The notes under the pieces were generated by a model that saw nothing but the letters and a program-made list of their open reading frames with translations, did no database searches and was not told the origin of the DNA. A stretch of 64,000 nucleotides of DNA from positions 372,001 to 436,000 of the forward strand of contig NZ_CP034073.1 in assembly GCF_003855155.1 (NCBI RefSeq), read 5' to 3'. Each line of letters starts with the position of its first letter. Within the stretch, counting starts at the first letter, position 1. Shown in pieces: positions 8,548 to 18,678 of this stretch. The DNA comes from Shewanella psychromarinicola (GTDB lineage Bacteria > Pseudomonadota > Gammaproteobacteria > Enterobacterales > Shewanellaceae). Both the position numbers and the translations under genes were made by a program.

Positions 8548-9915
8548 ATGCATTTTCTATCTACCTACCAACGAATAATTAGCAGATTATTATTGGTCTC
8601 TAGCTTGGTCGTAACGGGTGCAATGGCTGATGAAGTCGTTATTTCGCCTATTGAGGCCAACACAACCAGTAATAATGTGCCGACTGTCGGTCCTTCAAGA
8701 CCGACAAATATTGTTATTATGATTGGCGATGGTATGGGACCTGCTTACACCACGGCCTATCGTTACTATAAAGATAACCCTGAGACAGAAGAGATTGAAC
8801 AAACGGTTTTTGATCGCTTACTCGTTGGTATGGCAAGCACTTACCCTGCTTCTGTCAGTGGTTATGTAACCGACTCGGCGGCATCGGCAACCGCATTATC
8901 TACTGGGGTCAAAAGTTATAATGGTGCTATTGCCGTTGATACCGAAAAACGCCCACTGACAACCTTAATGGAAAGAGCAAAAGCATTAGGCTTGTCAACT
9001 GGCGTAGCGGTTACCTCCCAAGTAAACCATGCTACACCTGCGGCATTTCTTGCTCACAATGAAAGTCGTAGTAATTATATTGATATCGCACAGGCTTATT
9101 TAACCACCGATGCTGATGTCATCCTTGGCGGTGGCCAGCAATATTTCACCCCAACATTGCTTGAGCAGTTCACCGCTAAAGGTTACCAACACATTAGTGA
9201 ACTCTCCCAACTTGAGTCGGTTCATCACCCGAAAGTATTAGGGCTATTTGCCGATGTACAGTTACCTTGGGGGATTAATGATAAAAAAGCGCATAAACTC
9301 AGTCATATGACGCAAAAGGCACTCGATTTACTGTCGCAAAATAAGCAAGGTTTTGTGTTATTAGTAGAAGGCAGCTTAATTGATTGGGCGGGTCACAGTA
9401 ACGATATTGCTACCGCGATGGGTGAAATGGATGAGTTTGCAGCCGCAATTGAAGTGGTTGAACAATTTGTTCGTCAAAGTAAAGACACCCTGATGGTTGT
9501 GACAGCCGATCATAATACCGGTGGGTTGTCAGTGGGCGCACACGACAAATACGAATGGCATCCTGAAGTACTGCATAAGGTTCAAGCTAGCCCAGATGTG
9601 ATTGCCACGCGTGCTATTGCCGCAGAGGATTGGCAGACCATAACCGCAACACTATTGGGGTTTACCCCAAGCGAAGTAGAATACAGTCAATTGCAAACTG
9701 CACGTATGCAAGGTAATGAGCCACTTGCTATTGCACTGCGAAAATTAATTGATATTCAATCTAATACCGGTTGGACAAGTGGCGGCCATACCGCCATGGA
9801 TGTTCAGGTATTCGCAGCGGGCCCCGGCGCCAGATTGTTTAGTGGCCATCAAGACAATGTTGATATAGCCAATAAAATGTTTAGCTTATTACCACAATCG
9901 GTACAAACGCCTTAA
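8548..9915 (+). CDS. Alkaline phosphatase (PhoA family)
   Basis: 455 residues with a signal peptide (cleavage near GAMA, residue 27), hence periplasmic. The metal and nucleophile motifs of the alkaline phosphatase superfamily are visible: IMIGDGMG (first Asp ligand), TDSAASATALSTG with the phosphorylated Ser, LLVEGSLIDWAGH (Glu/Asp/His ligands), VTADHNTGG and GGHTAMDV. The domain order is that of classical dimeric PhoA-type enzymes. The gene starts 8 bases after gshB with its own AGGATTA ribosome site. A strong hairpin follows the stop. I see no clear Pho box upstream, so phosphate control cannot be claimed. Confidence 0.9.
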   Translation: MHFLSTYQRIISRLLLVSSLVVTGAMADEVVISPIEANTTSNNVPTVGPSRPTNIVIMIGDGMGPAYTTAYRYYKDNPETEEIEQTVFDRLLVGMASTYPASVSGYVTDSAASATALSTGVKSYNGAIAVDTEKRPLTTLMERAKALGLSTGVAVTSQVNHATPAAFLAHNESRSNYIDIAQAYLTTDADVILGGGQQYFTPTLLEQFTAKGYQHISELSQLESVHHPKVLGLFADVQLPWGINDKKAHKLSHMTQKALDLLSQNKQGFVLLVEGSLIDWAGHSNDIATAMGEMDEFAAAIEVVEQFVRQSKDTLMVVTADHNTGGLSVGAHDKYEWHPEVLHKVQASPDVIATRAIAAEDWQTITATLLGFTPSEVEYSQLQTARMQGNEPLAIALRKLIDIQSNTGWTSGGHTAMDVQVFAAGPGARLFSGHQDNVDIANKMFSLLPQSVQTP

Positions 9916-9923
9916 TTGCTGCC

Positions 9924-9960
9924 TAACACAATCCCCGCTATCAAAGTGGGGATTGTGTTA
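9924..9960 (+). terminator. Hairpin after alkaline phosphatase
   Basis: TAACACAATCCCC and GGGGATTGTGTTA form a near-perfect 13-base stem around a short loop. It lacks a long T run but is well placed to end the rsmE-gshB-phosphatase unit. Confidence 0.6.
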
Positions 9961-10002
9961 ATATCAGCAGGTATTTTATCACTAGCATTATGAGCAACCG
10001 AC

Positions 10003-11040
10003 GTGTTAACAAATCCTTCTCAAGCCTTAATTAGAAACAGCAAATATTTTCATAAACATAATGTGTTAGTGCTCAACTATGAAGCTGATACTTTTGCGCA
10101 TCAATGTCTTGAGTTTGCAGAGAATGTCACTGCCCTAGCGCTGGATTTTAATCATCACCTAACATTGTCATCCTATGCTAATAATAAATTGCAGTGCTAT
10201 TTTGGCCATCAGCTGCCTGACTCATTAGTTGATACAAAATTTGACACGGTTATTATTTACTTTGCAAAAGCTAAACCGTTAATGGGTTACTTACTGCAAC
10301 TTGCGGCGCAGCATTTACGTATCGACGGCCAATTAATGATTGTGGGTGAGAATAAAGGTGGGATTAAATCAATTGATAAACTCACGCCTGATTATTACTC
10401 CCCCCCCATCAAACAAGATAATGCCCGTCATTGTTTAGTGTATGTCAGTTATTTAACTCAAGTAGCACCCAGGCTATCAATCAGTGATTGGGTAAGCCAA
10501 TATTCATTAGATACACCACAAGGTAAACTGCAAATTTGCAATGTGGTAGGGGTCTTCAGTGAAAAGCGTCTCGATCAGGGCACCGAACTATTACTGTTGC
10601 ATTTACCAAACAACTTACACGGCAGAGTCCTCGATTTTGGTTGTGGTGCAGGGGTCATTACGGCGGCATTGCTAAAAGCCAATCCAAAGCTAGCCATGGA
10701 ATGTATTGATATCAATGCGATGGCATTGCTGTCATGTGAATTAACCCTTGCAGCCAATAATATGCACGCAAAAATCTATCCTTCTGACGGATTTAATCAA
10801 ATTACCGGTAAATTTGATGGCATTATTTCCAACCCACCGTTTCATGATGGGTTAACCAGCACCACCGACATTGCGACCCAGTTTGTTAAATCCAGCGCAA
10901 TCAGTTTGGCGCCTAAAGGCGTCTGGCAAATTGTTGCTAATCGCCACCTGCCCTATGCTGATACCATTGCGACTCATTTTGGTAAAGTGAATGTGTTGGC
11001 TGAAAACAATAAGTACAAATTATATCTCCATCAACGTTAA
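10003..11040 (+). CDS. rsmC: 16S rRNA (guanine1207-N2)-methyltransferase
   Basis: 345 residues, typical for RsmC, which methylates G1207 of the small-subunit rRNA. The start is GTG; the protein then begins [11 protein letters not shown], matching the conserved MLTNPSQ start of the family. RsmC has two methyltransferase-like halves: a degenerate N-terminal one, and a C-terminal catalytic one with the AdoMet motif [10 protein letters not shown] and the NPPF signature (SNPPFHDG) of N2-guanine methyltransferases. It stands alone; DUF342 follows after 185 bases. Confidence 0.95.
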   Translation: MLTNPSQALIRNSKYFHKHNVLVLNYEADTFAHQCLEFAENVTALALDFNHHLTLSSYANNKLQCYFGHQLPDSLVDTKFDTVIIYFAKAKPLMGYLLQLAAQHLRIDGQLMIVGENKGGIKSIDKLTPDYYSPPIKQDNARHCLVYVSYLTQVAPRLSISDWVSQYSLDTPQGKLQICNVVGVFSEKRLDQGTELLLLHLPNNLHGRVLDFGCGAGVITAALLKANPKLAMECIDINAMALLSCELTLAANNMHAKIYPSDGFNQITGKFDGIISNPPFHDGLTSTTDIATQFVKSSAISLAPKGVWQIVANRHLPYADTIATHFGKVNVLAENNKYKLYLHQR

Positions 11041-11225
11041 TCCCAAGATCGAACCTCCCGTGACACAGCTTCAGTTATGGACAACAAAGCGAGCTTACTG
11101 CTGGAAATGGAGATTAAAATCGGCTAAATTTACTGCAAGGTAAAATAGTAAACATTTTTGAATTTATGTCGTTACTATTTTATTTCCAGTATTGATCTGA
11201 TATAAAAATAACAACAAAGGATGCT

Positions 11226-12893
11226 ATGTTAGAGCCTTCACTAATCGCACTAAGCGCAGATAAAAGTAAAGCCGAATTACGCATAATTCCCAATACTCAT
11301 GGTCCCGTGCTAGAAGAGGATATCAACGCCTTACTAACACAGGCAACTTTTGCAATGTTGTTTCCCATTGCCCCTGCCATTAATAAAGCGGTCACTGAAG
11401 TCAATGCGCTTTGCGGCCAAAATCTAGGGGATCACGAACTGTTTTTTGCGATAGCTGAACGTAAAGATGGTGCAGTGGACATCAATATCAATGACGATAA
11501 AATGCAAGCTAGTATGAAAATCACCTCAGCTTGGGGCGGTAAAGACATCACCCTATCAGACGTACTTAATACCCTCAAAAATCAAAAAATTAAAATGGGC
11601 TTAAGTAAACCTAACATTATGGGGTTAATGCAACGCTTATCGATTTTACCACCAGGGGAATGCTGTGAGGGCGTTATCGCCTGCGGTAAAGCGGCAGTGA
11701 ATGGCGAAAATGCCACATTAACCCGTAAGGTAGCTCTGGCGCGAGAACGTTTATTACAACCTCAAGAACGTGAAGACGGCTCGGTCGATATGCGTAATTT
11801 AGGCGCATTAATTACCGTTAAGCCCACCGATATATTAATGATTAAGACCCCAGCAACCACTGGTAGCCCAGGATTCAATATCCATGGTGATGTACTGCAA
11901 CAAATCACAGGTCAAGACAAACCCATGGAGCCCGGTACAGGCACCGGCTTACACCCTAAGGATCCAAACAAACTCATCGCCACAGTTCCAGGCCAACCGG
12001 TTGAAAACCGTCAAGGCATGCAAGTCGACGATATACTGCAAATTAAAGATGTTGATGTTCGCTTTGGCCATGTGAATTTTAAAGGTAGTATTTTAATTAC
12101 CGGCGATGTGCATGAAGGGATGGAAGTCAAAGCCAGTGGTGATGTTACCGTCATGGGGTTTGTTGACTCAGCCACCATTGAAGCGCAAGGTGACGTTATT
12201 GTCAGCAAAGGCATCATTGGTCGGTTAATTAAAGACCAAGAGCTCAGTACCAAGATTACCGCCACCGGCCAAATTTGTGCCCAATTTGTACAATATTCTC
12301 ATCTAGAAGCACAGGGCAATATTTTAGTCACTAAACAGTTGTTACACAGTCATTCAACGTCAGGAGGCTGCATTACCGTCAGTGATGCTCAATCACGACG
12401 CGGTGACTTAGTCGGCGGTAAAGCCACCGCGGCAAAGGGGATTAGGGCTATTGTGCTTGGCGCTAAAGCCAGTACCAAAACCGAACTATTTTGTGCTATG
12501 CATCAAGGTGAACTAAAGCTACAACTCAAAGAACTGGATGCCGGCATCAAAGGCATGGTTGTCGCCGGATTAGAACTCGAGGCCAGACTGCGTAAATTGC
12601 CCCCCAAAGCTGAATGGCAAAGTGATGCGGGTATGGTAGAGCAAGTCAAAATGATGCTTGACCAAAAGAAGCAGATGACCGAGGAGCAAACAAAGGAAGA
12701 AGTAGAATATAATCAAAATCTTATTGAAGTAGAAAATTACTATAATAATTACTTTATCAAAGCAGAAAAATACATTTTTAATAACGTGGAAATTCATATT
12801 GGCAATGCGTTTAATCGCACCCAACGCGAACATGCCTCATGTGTTGTTAAAAATGTGAATCAAGAAATTTCATACGATTACAGCAACCGTTAG
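11226..12893 (+). CDS. FapA/DUF342-family protein
   Basis: 555 residues. The central part is the glycine-rich, beta-helical DUF342/FapA domain (from about residue 140 to 430), with repeated GDV and ASGDV-type turns (ILITGDVHEGMEV, ASGDVTVMGFVD, AQGDVIVSKGI). A charged, predicted coiled-coil tail follows (about 440-520), rich in Lys/Glu/Gln. The family is named for flagellar assembly protein A of Vibrio, where it helps place polar flagellar components, but many members lie outside flagellar clusters, as here. No signal peptide or membrane segment, so cytosolic. The role in this organism is not shown by the neighbourhood. Confidence 0.8.
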   Translation: MLEPSLIALSADKSKAELRIIPNTHGPVLEEDINALLTQATFAMLFPIAPAINKAVTEVNALCGQNLGDHELFFAIAERKDGAVDININDDKMQASMKITSAWGGKDITLSDVLNTLKNQKIKMGLSKPNIMGLMQRLSILPPGECCEGVIACGKAAVNGENATLTRKVALARERLLQPQEREDGSVDMRNLGALITVKPTDILMIKTPATTGSPGFNIHGDVLQQITGQDKPMEPGTGTGLHPKDPNKLIATVPGQPVENRQGMQVDDILQIKDVDVRFGHVNFKGSILITGDVHEGMEVKASGDVTVMGFVDSATIEAQGDVIVSKGIIGRLIKDQELSTKITATGQICAQFVQYSHLEAQGNILVTKQLLHSHSTSGGCITVSDAQSRRGDLVGGKATAAKGIRAIVLGAKASTKTELFCAMHQGELKLQLKELDAGIKGMVVAGLELEARLRKLPPKAEWQSDAGMVEQVKMMLDQKKQMTEEQTKEEVEYNQNLIEVENYYNNYFIKAEKYIFNNVEIHIGNAFNRTQREHASCVVKNVNQEISYDYSNR

Positions 12894-12929
12894 CAGATTA
12901 AACCAACCCACATTGATTTACAGGTAACT

Positions 12930-13301
12930 ATGCAACACATACATTGGCCCGCCATACTGCAATTTGATCAAGATGATGAATTAATGTATCTGGCAAACCA
13001 CCAAGACTGGTTAAGCTTTATTTGCGCCAATCAATTTACCGTCTGCTTGCACGATAAACTGATCGACACCGCAGGTTGCATTTACCACATTGAAACCGCT
13101 GAACAAGTCGACGTTGCCAACAATAATGTGGCACAACTCCCCTACTTGGTGAAACAAGACCAGCAAATGAACGTACTGCAAATGTTGCCTCTTGTCCGTC
13201 AATTTGGCCAGTTTCAAGGCCATTGTTGCAGTGCAAAGATAATCTTTACGACCGTTGAACAAGGTATCGCCACCGTTGCCGAATTAGAACAGCTTTATTA
13301 A
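12930..13301 (+). CDS. Small conserved protein (DUF4144-like)
   Basis: 123 residues, cytosolic in appearance, starting 36 bases after the DUF342 gene and preceded by ACAGGTAA. The sequence (HWPAILQFDQDDELMYL..., ending VAELEQLY) resembles the short DUF4144 proteins of Shewanella and related genera; this assignment is from memory of the family. No catalytic motif can be recognised. It probably shares a transcript with the DUF342 gene. The 180 bases that follow hold no gene. Confidence 0.6.
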   Translation: MQHIHWPAILQFDQDDELMYLANHQDWLSFICANQFTVCLHDKLIDTAGCIYHIETAEQVDVANNNVAQLPYLVKQDQQMNVLQMLPLVRQFGQFQGHCCSAKIIFTTVEQGIATVAELEQLY

Positions 13302-13516
13302 AAGCGTGACTTCCGCTTTAGATAACAGCCCATATCACAGCGTTTTTACTGTTATCAACCTTAACCTTACCGACGTAATGCTTAGCTTAATCACTCAGTC
13401 ATAAACCTAAGATTAAAATTAAGATTAACGAATATAATTGTCGAACCCATTGAGCTAGTGACATCGCTCTGGCAAAATGCCCGATGCTCAACGTCCATAA
13501 CCCCAGAGAATCCTTA

Positions 13517-14653
13517 ATGGAATTATTAAATATTGAATGTCTAGGTAAACGTCTGCGATTAGAAGGCTCGATTGCGGGTTGGCAGCAACTTTATTGGGAC
13601 AATCAACTGGTATCGCAAAAGTCTGCGAGTGCTTCCGACCAAGCCTTTCATATCCATTCATTTGAACTGACAACGCACACATCCGTCCCGACTGAAACCA
13701 ATACTAACGATGACGAAACCGTTAAGCCAAGTATTGGTTCACTTCCAGTACGATTAGAAATCGATGTTAACTGGCAGCCATTCCAGCTTGATTACTGCTT
13801 ATTAATTGATGATGAAACCATCACCCAAGGGCAAAGAACCGTTGAAGAGATTGAACGTCAAACCCCTGAAGTCGCCGCGGTAAAAACTCAAAAAATCAGT
13901 GTTGTTGGACTTGCATCATTAGGTTTTAAACTGTTAAAAAGTGCCAAAGTGGTTAAAGTCCTTTTTGCTGGAGCTAGTGTTGCAGCCTATTCTTGGCTAT
14001 TTTCATTTCAATTTGCCTTAGCACTCATCGGTTGCTTAATGTTCCATGAATACGGTCATATTCGAGCAATGAAGCATTTCGGTATGAAAACAAAAGGTAT
14101 CTATTTAATCCCTTTTGTTGGTGGCTTAGCGTTAAGTGATGAGCGGATCAACACCCGTTGGCAAGACGTGTATATTTCAATTATGGGCCCCACTTTTGGG
14201 CTGATTTTATCAATTATTTGTGTCGGACTTTATTGGATAACAGGTAACATATTCTTTGCTGGGTTAGCGGCATTCAATGCCCTGCTAAATCTATTTAATT
14301 TACTGCCCATTTTACCGCTTGATGGCGGCCATATTCTGAAAAGTATTAGCTTCTCCATGAACAGCTTAATTGGCCTGGTCGCCTGTGCCGCGGGTGCCGC
14401 TATAGGGGTCTTTATCAGCTATAGCTTAGGCTTAGCGCTTCTCGGCTTTTTGCTGCTTATTGGCAGTATCGAAATCATTGTCGAATGGCGTGGACGCCAC
14501 CAAAGCCATTTATTACCCTTAGATCGTTACGGACAAATTTTCTCTACCGTATGGTATTTGCTCACAGTGGCAAGCTTAGTAGGTATTATTTGGTACTTTG
14601 CCGCTTCAGGCGACGAGATGTTGGCCATTCCACTGCAGATTTTAGGCAGCTAA
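13517..14653 (+). CDS. M50-family membrane metalloprotease (site-2-protease-like)
   Basis: About 378 residues from the ATG at 13517 (MELLNIEC, weak AGAGAA ribosome site); an in-frame ATG at 13484 is possible. The N-terminal ~140 residues are soluble. The membrane part starts near residue 145, with HExxH as HEYGH in the second segment and the second zinc-ligand motif LPLDGGH further on, both diagnostic of M50 intramembrane proteases. Several more hydrophobic segments follow. Unlike RseP it has no PDZ domain between the two motifs; it resembles the compact FtsH-independent S2P-like class. The substrate is unknown. Confidence 0.8.
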   Translation: MELLNIECLGKRLRLEGSIAGWQQLYWDNQLVSQKSASASDQAFHIHSFELTTHTSVPTETNTNDDETVKPSIGSLPVRLEIDVNWQPFQLDYCLLIDDETITQGQRTVEEIERQTPEVAAVKTQKISVVGLASLGFKLLKSAKVVKVLFAGASVAAYSWLFSFQFALALIGCLMFHEYGHIRAMKHFGMKTKGIYLIPFVGGLALSDERINTRWQDVYISIMGPTFGLILSIICVGLYWITGNIFFAGLAAFNALLNLFNLLPILPLDGGHILKSISFSMNSLIGLVACAAGAAIGVFISYSLGLALLGFLLLIGSIEIIVEWRGRHQSHLLPLDRYGQIFSTVWYLLTVASLVGIIWYFAASGDEMLAIPLQILGS

Positions 14654-14715
14654 TTAACCGCCCATATAATGAGTTCCTATTACAACGTTTCTATTTCAGA
14701 GAACTCAAAACGGAT

Positions 14716-14750
14716 AATAATAATGCCTGCAATATGCAGGCATTATTATA
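14716..14750. terminator. Terminator hairpin, probably bidirectional
   Basis: AATAATGCCTGCA pairs with TGCAGGCATTATT across a three-base loop, with A and T runs on the two sides. It lies between the M50 protease gene and the convergent AstE-like gene. Confidence 0.75.
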
Positions 14751-14812
14751 GCTGTTTTACAAAGCAACACCGAGAGGATTTAGTATCAAAACGGGGGGTT
14801 GATAACATCACA

Positions 14813-15928
14813 TTAGTGGGTTATCGAAAACACCTTGGTCATCACCTTATACAGTTCAGTCCCTTGGTGAACTGACGCTGAAGCAAAGTGTAAAATTGGC
14901 ACGCAATCCATGGGTAAACTAATGGCTTGATAAGCCTGTTCAGTGCCATAAAGATCAATGCGTAAAATATTCACCAATGGTTGCCCTGCTGCTAACGGCT
15001 CACCCAGTACCGCGCGATATTCGATTAAACCAGCTTTAGGTGCATGAAACTTTTTGTAGTCACATAAGTAACAACCAAATCGAGGCATATCTGCTGGAGT
15101 GACTTTTTCAGCAATCACACCACGATAACTTAAATAAGCCAATATGCCTTTGGCATCTTCTAACGCGTCGGCTAAATCAATTCGTTCTTGACTGGCGAGC
15201 TCTAAGGTAAATGCAGACACGGGTACCGAAAACTCACGACCTTGGCTCGCGGCATATTCGGTTAACTGCCACCATGGACAAAACGTGGCTTCATCCATCG
15301 CTCCGCCAAAACTATTAGGCATAATCAGCGTGTATGGGATCGAAAAAAATCTCGCCGCATCCGCATCATACTCAGGGCAATACAAATGCTTGCACGACTT
15401 AGGCCCAGTATGTAAATCAAGCACTATATCTGCTTGATGTGCCATGGTTTGTAAACTCACAGCCAACCGATGACCGGTAGAGAGCCCAAAAGGGAGCTCC
15501 AATCGAGCCTGACAAGCTCCAACCAACATTGAACGATAAGCCTGAAACAGTTCATTATCGTTTAAATGTTGATGCTCGGTATACCAAGCTTGCACCTTGA
15601 TGTTGTGATCAAAATACTCTCGGTTCCAATTCACCCCAGTTATCGGATCAAACCGTCCTAAGGTAAACTCACCACTCTTTTGATTAATCCCTAATGGATT
15701 GGCCAATGGCGCAAGCGTAATATCACCTAGTACTTGATAACCTTCTAACAAGGTCATCAGTTGATAAATCACTGCATTTCCCTGCACTTCGGCACCATGA
15801 ACATTGGCCTGAATATAAACGCTGGGCGAAAACAACTCACTGCCAGAGAATGTATATAACGGCACGGTCAATGCTTGCCCCGTCGCCAGTTCTCCGACCT
15901 GCACTGACGATTGTATTGCTTTAGTCAT
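14813..15928 (-). CDS. Succinylglutamate desuccinylase/aspartoacylase-family zinc deacylase
   Basis: 371 residues of the AstE/AspA branch of M14 carboxypeptidase-like enzymes. The zinc ligands are visible: HGAEVQG (His and Glu) near residue 45 and VLDLHTG (His) near 170. A substrate-carboxylate Arg is likely in NWNREYF. The C-terminal beta domain is longer than in AstE itself. The gene stands alone, away from any arginine-succinyltransferase cluster, so the true substrate (an N-acyl amino acid or an amide) is not known. A large palindromic repeat separates it from lysC, upstream on the same strand. Confidence 0.8.
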   Translation of the reverse strand: MTKAIQSSVQVGELATGQALTVPLYTFSGSELFSPSVYIQANVHGAEVQGNAVIYQLMTLLEGYQVLGDITLAPLANPLGINQKSGEFTLGRFDPITGVNWNREYFDHNIKVQAWYTEHQHLNDNELFQAYRSMLVGACQARLELPFGLSTGHRLAVSLQTMAHQADIVLDLHTGPKSCKHLYCPEYDADAARFFSIPYTLIMPNSFGGAMDEATFCPWWQLTEYAASQGREFSVPVSAFTLELASQERIDLADALEDAKGILAYLSYRGVIAEKVTPADMPRFGCYLCDYKKFHAPKAGLIEYRAVLGEPLAAGQPLVNILRIDLYGTEQAYQAISLPMDCVPILHFASASVHQGTELYKVMTKVFSITH

Positions 15929-15934
15929 ATGATG

Positions 15935-16248
15935 ATACCAATCTCATTAAATATCTGGTCAGTTCAGAGTCTCTCAGGTTTTTCAATTCAAGGCGCATTG
16001 ATGTAGAAATGGTTGTTCCCTTTTAAATCGATGCAACACAGAAGTGGAATACCTGAGAGACTCCATTCTGGCGGGTTTCAAAGTACTTTATGCTTCGTTA
16101 GATATTTTCAAAATACGACGGCATGGATGCTGGAGGTAGAGTAACGCAGGAGCTTGTTACCGAGAATAACTATTCGCTTCAATCATCTGCCTTGCCTACA
16201 GCACTTTGAACTCCCGCTGAAAGATCGCATATTTAATAGGATTGGTAT
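15935..16248. repeat. MITE-like repeat, copy A
   Basis: Terminal inverted repeats are clear: ATACCAATC-xx-ATTAAATAT at the left and the same motif reverse complemented at the right, where it overlaps the last base of the lysC stop codon. Inner segments TTGTTCCCTTTTAA, TTTATGCTTCGTTA and GAATAACTATTCGCTTCAATC recur in slightly changed form in the repeat at 37635-37901, so these are copies of one family. No protein frame is present. Confidence 0.75.
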
Positions 16249-17654
16249 TACTCAAACAGATTTTGATGCAAGGCATTAACCACTTGCGCCGCTTCCGACT
16301 CTGCCACTAGGACACATAAATTATGTGGGCTGGCGCCTTGGCAAATCATCCTTACATTATGGTTTTCCAGCACCTTAAATACGCGACTACAAACACCCGC
16401 AGTCGATGCAATACGATTACCTATAATGGCGATTAAGGCTAAGTTCTCTTCGACGCGAACACCACAATGCTGCGATAACTCTTGCAATAATGACTCACTT
16501 AACAAGCCGTGTCCGCTCGAATCAGAACCGGTTTTATCTAAGGTCAATGCCACGTTAACTTCAGAGGTGGTAATGAGATCCACCGAAATTTTATGTCGAG
16601 CTAAAGTCGCAAACGTTTCTGCTAAAAAACCCTGAGCATGTAACATTTGTAAGCTATGCAAGTTAAGTAATGTTTGATCGCGGCGCAATGCCACAGCTCT
16701 AAATACTGGGGTATCGTCTACTTGATGGCGGATCCAAGTTCCGCCCATTTCAGGGGCTTTACTTGATCCCACAAACACCTGAATTTTTTGTCTCACAGCC
16801 GGTAAAATGGTGGCGGGATGCAATACTTTAGCGCCAAAGGTGGCCATCTCAGCCGCCTCATTAAAGCTAATTTCGGCAATGGGACGCGCATTAGGGGCAA
16901 GCCGTGGATCAGTGGTATAAATACCGGCGACATCGGTCCAAATTTCAACCGCTGTGGCACGGAGCGCTTCAGCCAGTAATGCCGCCGAATAATCACTGCC
17001 ACCACGGCCTAATGTTGTGGTTCGGCCACTGTCATCAGCTCCAATAAATCCTTGGGTGACAATGATATAACGAGCAAGTAAGGGTTTTAAAAAATCACCA
17101 GCAAGCGTTGAAATGACTTCAATCTGTGGTTCTGCACGGCCAAAATAGCTGTCGGTACGCAGCACCTGACGCACATCGAAATGATTTGAAGCGGTGCCTT
17201 TTTCCCGAATAACCGCTGAAAATAAAATCGATGAACATTGCTCACCCGTTGACAGCAATTCGTCCATAATCGCTTTGCTGCGATCAAGTTCTAACGATTC
17301 ACTTAATACTGACATTCGGCTCAGAATTTTATCAATACTGGCCGCCACGTCTTGTGGACGGCCTAATTCATCGAGAATCGCATATTGAATTTGAGCAATT
17401 TGCTTAAGGAGTACTAGTCGTCGTTCATCGTTGACATTAGCTTGAGTCAGCTCAACTAATAAATTGGTGACACCACTGGAGGCACTCACCACCACGAGAC
17501 GAGTGGCTTGGTTAGCCAAGACAATATTGGCACAACGACTCATAGAGGCGTAATCAGCAACCGACGTACCGCCAAATTTGGCTACGACTAATTCTGATGT
17601 GGCTATTTCAGGCACCACGGTTTCAAGAACAACAGTTTCAGAGATAATGCTCAT
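16248..17654 (-). CDS. lysC: Lysine-sensitive aspartokinase III
   Basis: 468 residues from the ATG at 17654, which follows a strong GGAGG site; an in-frame TTG at 17678 is rejected. Aspartate kinase motifs: VAKFGGTSVA at the N-terminus, the TLGRGGSDYSA loop, and EIWTDVAGIYTTDPR. Two ACT domains follow (about residues 310-468), as in monofunctional, lysine-inhibited LysC. It phosphorylates aspartate, the first step to lysine, threonine, methionine and diaminopimelate. A lysine riboswitch in the leader (17791-17960) confirms the link with lysine and adds control at RNA level to feedback inhibition. Single-gene transcript. Confidence 0.95.
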   Translation of the reverse strand: MSIISETVVLETVVPEIATSELVVAKFGGTSVADYASMSRCANIVLANQATRLVVVSASSGVTNLLVELTQANVNDERRLVLLKQIAQIQYAILDELGRPQDVAASIDKILSRMSVLSESLELDRSKAIMDELLSTGEQCSSILFSAVIREKGTASNHFDVRQVLRTDSYFGRAEPQIEVISTLAGDFLKPLLARYIIVTQGFIGADDSGRTTTLGRGGSDYSAALLAEALRATAVEIWTDVAGIYTTDPRLAPNARPIAEISFNEAAEMATFGAKVLHPATILPAVRQKIQVFVGSSKAPEMGGTWIRHQVDDTPVFRAVALRRDQTLLNLHSLQMLHAQGFLAETFATLARHKISVDLITTSEVNVALTLDKTGSDSSGHGLLSESLLQELSQHCGVRVEENLALIAIIGNRIASTAGVCSRVFKVLENHNVRMICQGASPHNLCVLVAESEAAQVVNALHQNLFE

Positions 17655-17769
17655 ACTGATGCCTCCGCAGTTTGCCAAAGACTAGAAAATAAGACGTGAT
17701 TTACTAACATGATATACGCTCCGAACACACTACGTTCGAAGAGCCTGGTGCTAAGATAACGCACCCTTA

Positions 17770-17975
17770 TAGAAGGGAAACAGCAATCATCACCAGAAGC
17801 TCTCCACCAAAAAAAGGTGACAATCGTTAGGATTCAGCCTAAACGACCGATATCAATGTTCGCCAAACAAACTGATACCTCGGCGCTAATCTCCATCATA
17901 AGTTGTCATCGGACTGGCATCCTCTCACTTACTACCTAGTTAACGCTCCTCTTCTGTTTCTCCCGAAGGAGAGCT
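17770..17975 (-). promoter_or_regulatory. Lysine riboswitch (L box) of lysC
   Basis: On the minus strand the leader carries, in order, AGAAGAGGAGCGTTAACTA, GATGCCAGTCCGATGACAAC, GCCGAGGTAT and GGCTGAATCC, which align with the E. coli lysC leader aptamer. The closing helix P1 is formed by AGAAG (17951-17955) and CTTCTGG (17793-17799). Downstream, CCCTTCTATAAGGG (about 17762-17778) is a short hairpin that could belong to the expression platform. The aptamer is 110-300 bases upstream of the lysC start. Confidence 0.9.
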
Positions 17976-18147
17976 GTTGAAAATAGCAACAAATGCCCTA
18001 ACAAGTCAATCAACAAACCCAGTAAAAAAACACTGTTTTGATAAAAATATCTTTGTTGTTAGATAATCTGTCGTAGCGATAGCGGATCTGTCATTGTTCT
18101 ATATTAGAAAAAAGCCAATATATACGCAAAAAAAACCAAATAACGCA

Positions 18148-18186
18148 ATTAATCGAGACAATATATATTTTATTGTCTCGATTAAT
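18148..18186. terminator. Long perfect hairpin between DUF3293 gene and lysC leader
   Basis: ATTAATCGAGACAA pairs perfectly with TTGTCTCGATTAAT around an 11-base AT loop. It lies just downstream of the DUF3293 gene and upstream of the lysC leader, so it most likely terminates the former. Confidence 0.65.
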
Positions 18187-18234
18187 GACTCAAAACATTC
18201 AGTAGCGATTAAGCGCTCTAAATTAACCCAGCGC

Positions 18235-18678
18235 TCATCCAGTATAGAAACTAATCTCTGGCAGTTCATTAACCAGCCGTAATCGCTGATTAAATGCGCC
18301 CATTTCAACGTCAGGTTTGATGGTATCAAGACACGCAACCAGAGATATCAAACCTTGATTAACGTAATAAATTGCATGTTGATTAAACTCTCTTCCTAGC
18401 TCAACAGCCTGTTCTTTATCAATAAAAACTGCCCAGCTTTTTTCCATATGTGACCAATCAGCGGCCGCACCGATTAAGGCACGATAGGGCCGATTATACT
18501 GTTGGATTTTAGATTGAAGCTGATGATCAAGTAAACGATTTTGACTCGGTGAGAGGCTAGTCCCCCGGGGGTTATGAGCGGTAACTATAGCAAATGGGAA
18601 ATCATTAGAAAGGCGTTGGGTGAACAAAAAATGAGTCGTTTGATATTCATACCACAATGTATCGATAACATTTTCCAT
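18235..18678 (-). CDS. DUF3293-family protein
   Basis: 147 residues, cytosolic in appearance. The layout YxxT-x-FxFTQR near the N-terminus, FAIVTAHNPRG around residue 30, then NRLLDHQL and W-x-HMEKSWAVF match DUF3293 proteins, small single-domain proteins of unknown function found in many proteobacteria. The NPRG and aromatic residues are the conserved core. It has no operon partner: the gene upstream (arcA) is divergent and a strong hairpin follows downstream. Confidence 0.75.
   Translation of the reverse strand: MENVIDTLWYEYQTTHFLFTQRLSNDFPFAIVTAHNPRGTSLSPSQNRLLDHQLQSKIQQYNRPYRALIGAAADWSHMEKSWAVFIDKEQAVELGREFNQHAIYYVNQGLISLVACLDTIKPDVEMGAFNQRLRLVNELPEISFYTG

Noticed and set aside
12570..12833. 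87-codon minus-strand frame with hydrophobic stretch
   Set aside because: Antisense shadow of the Lys/Glu-rich coiled coil of the DUF342 gene; the Phe/Leu run is the complement of Lys/Glu codons.
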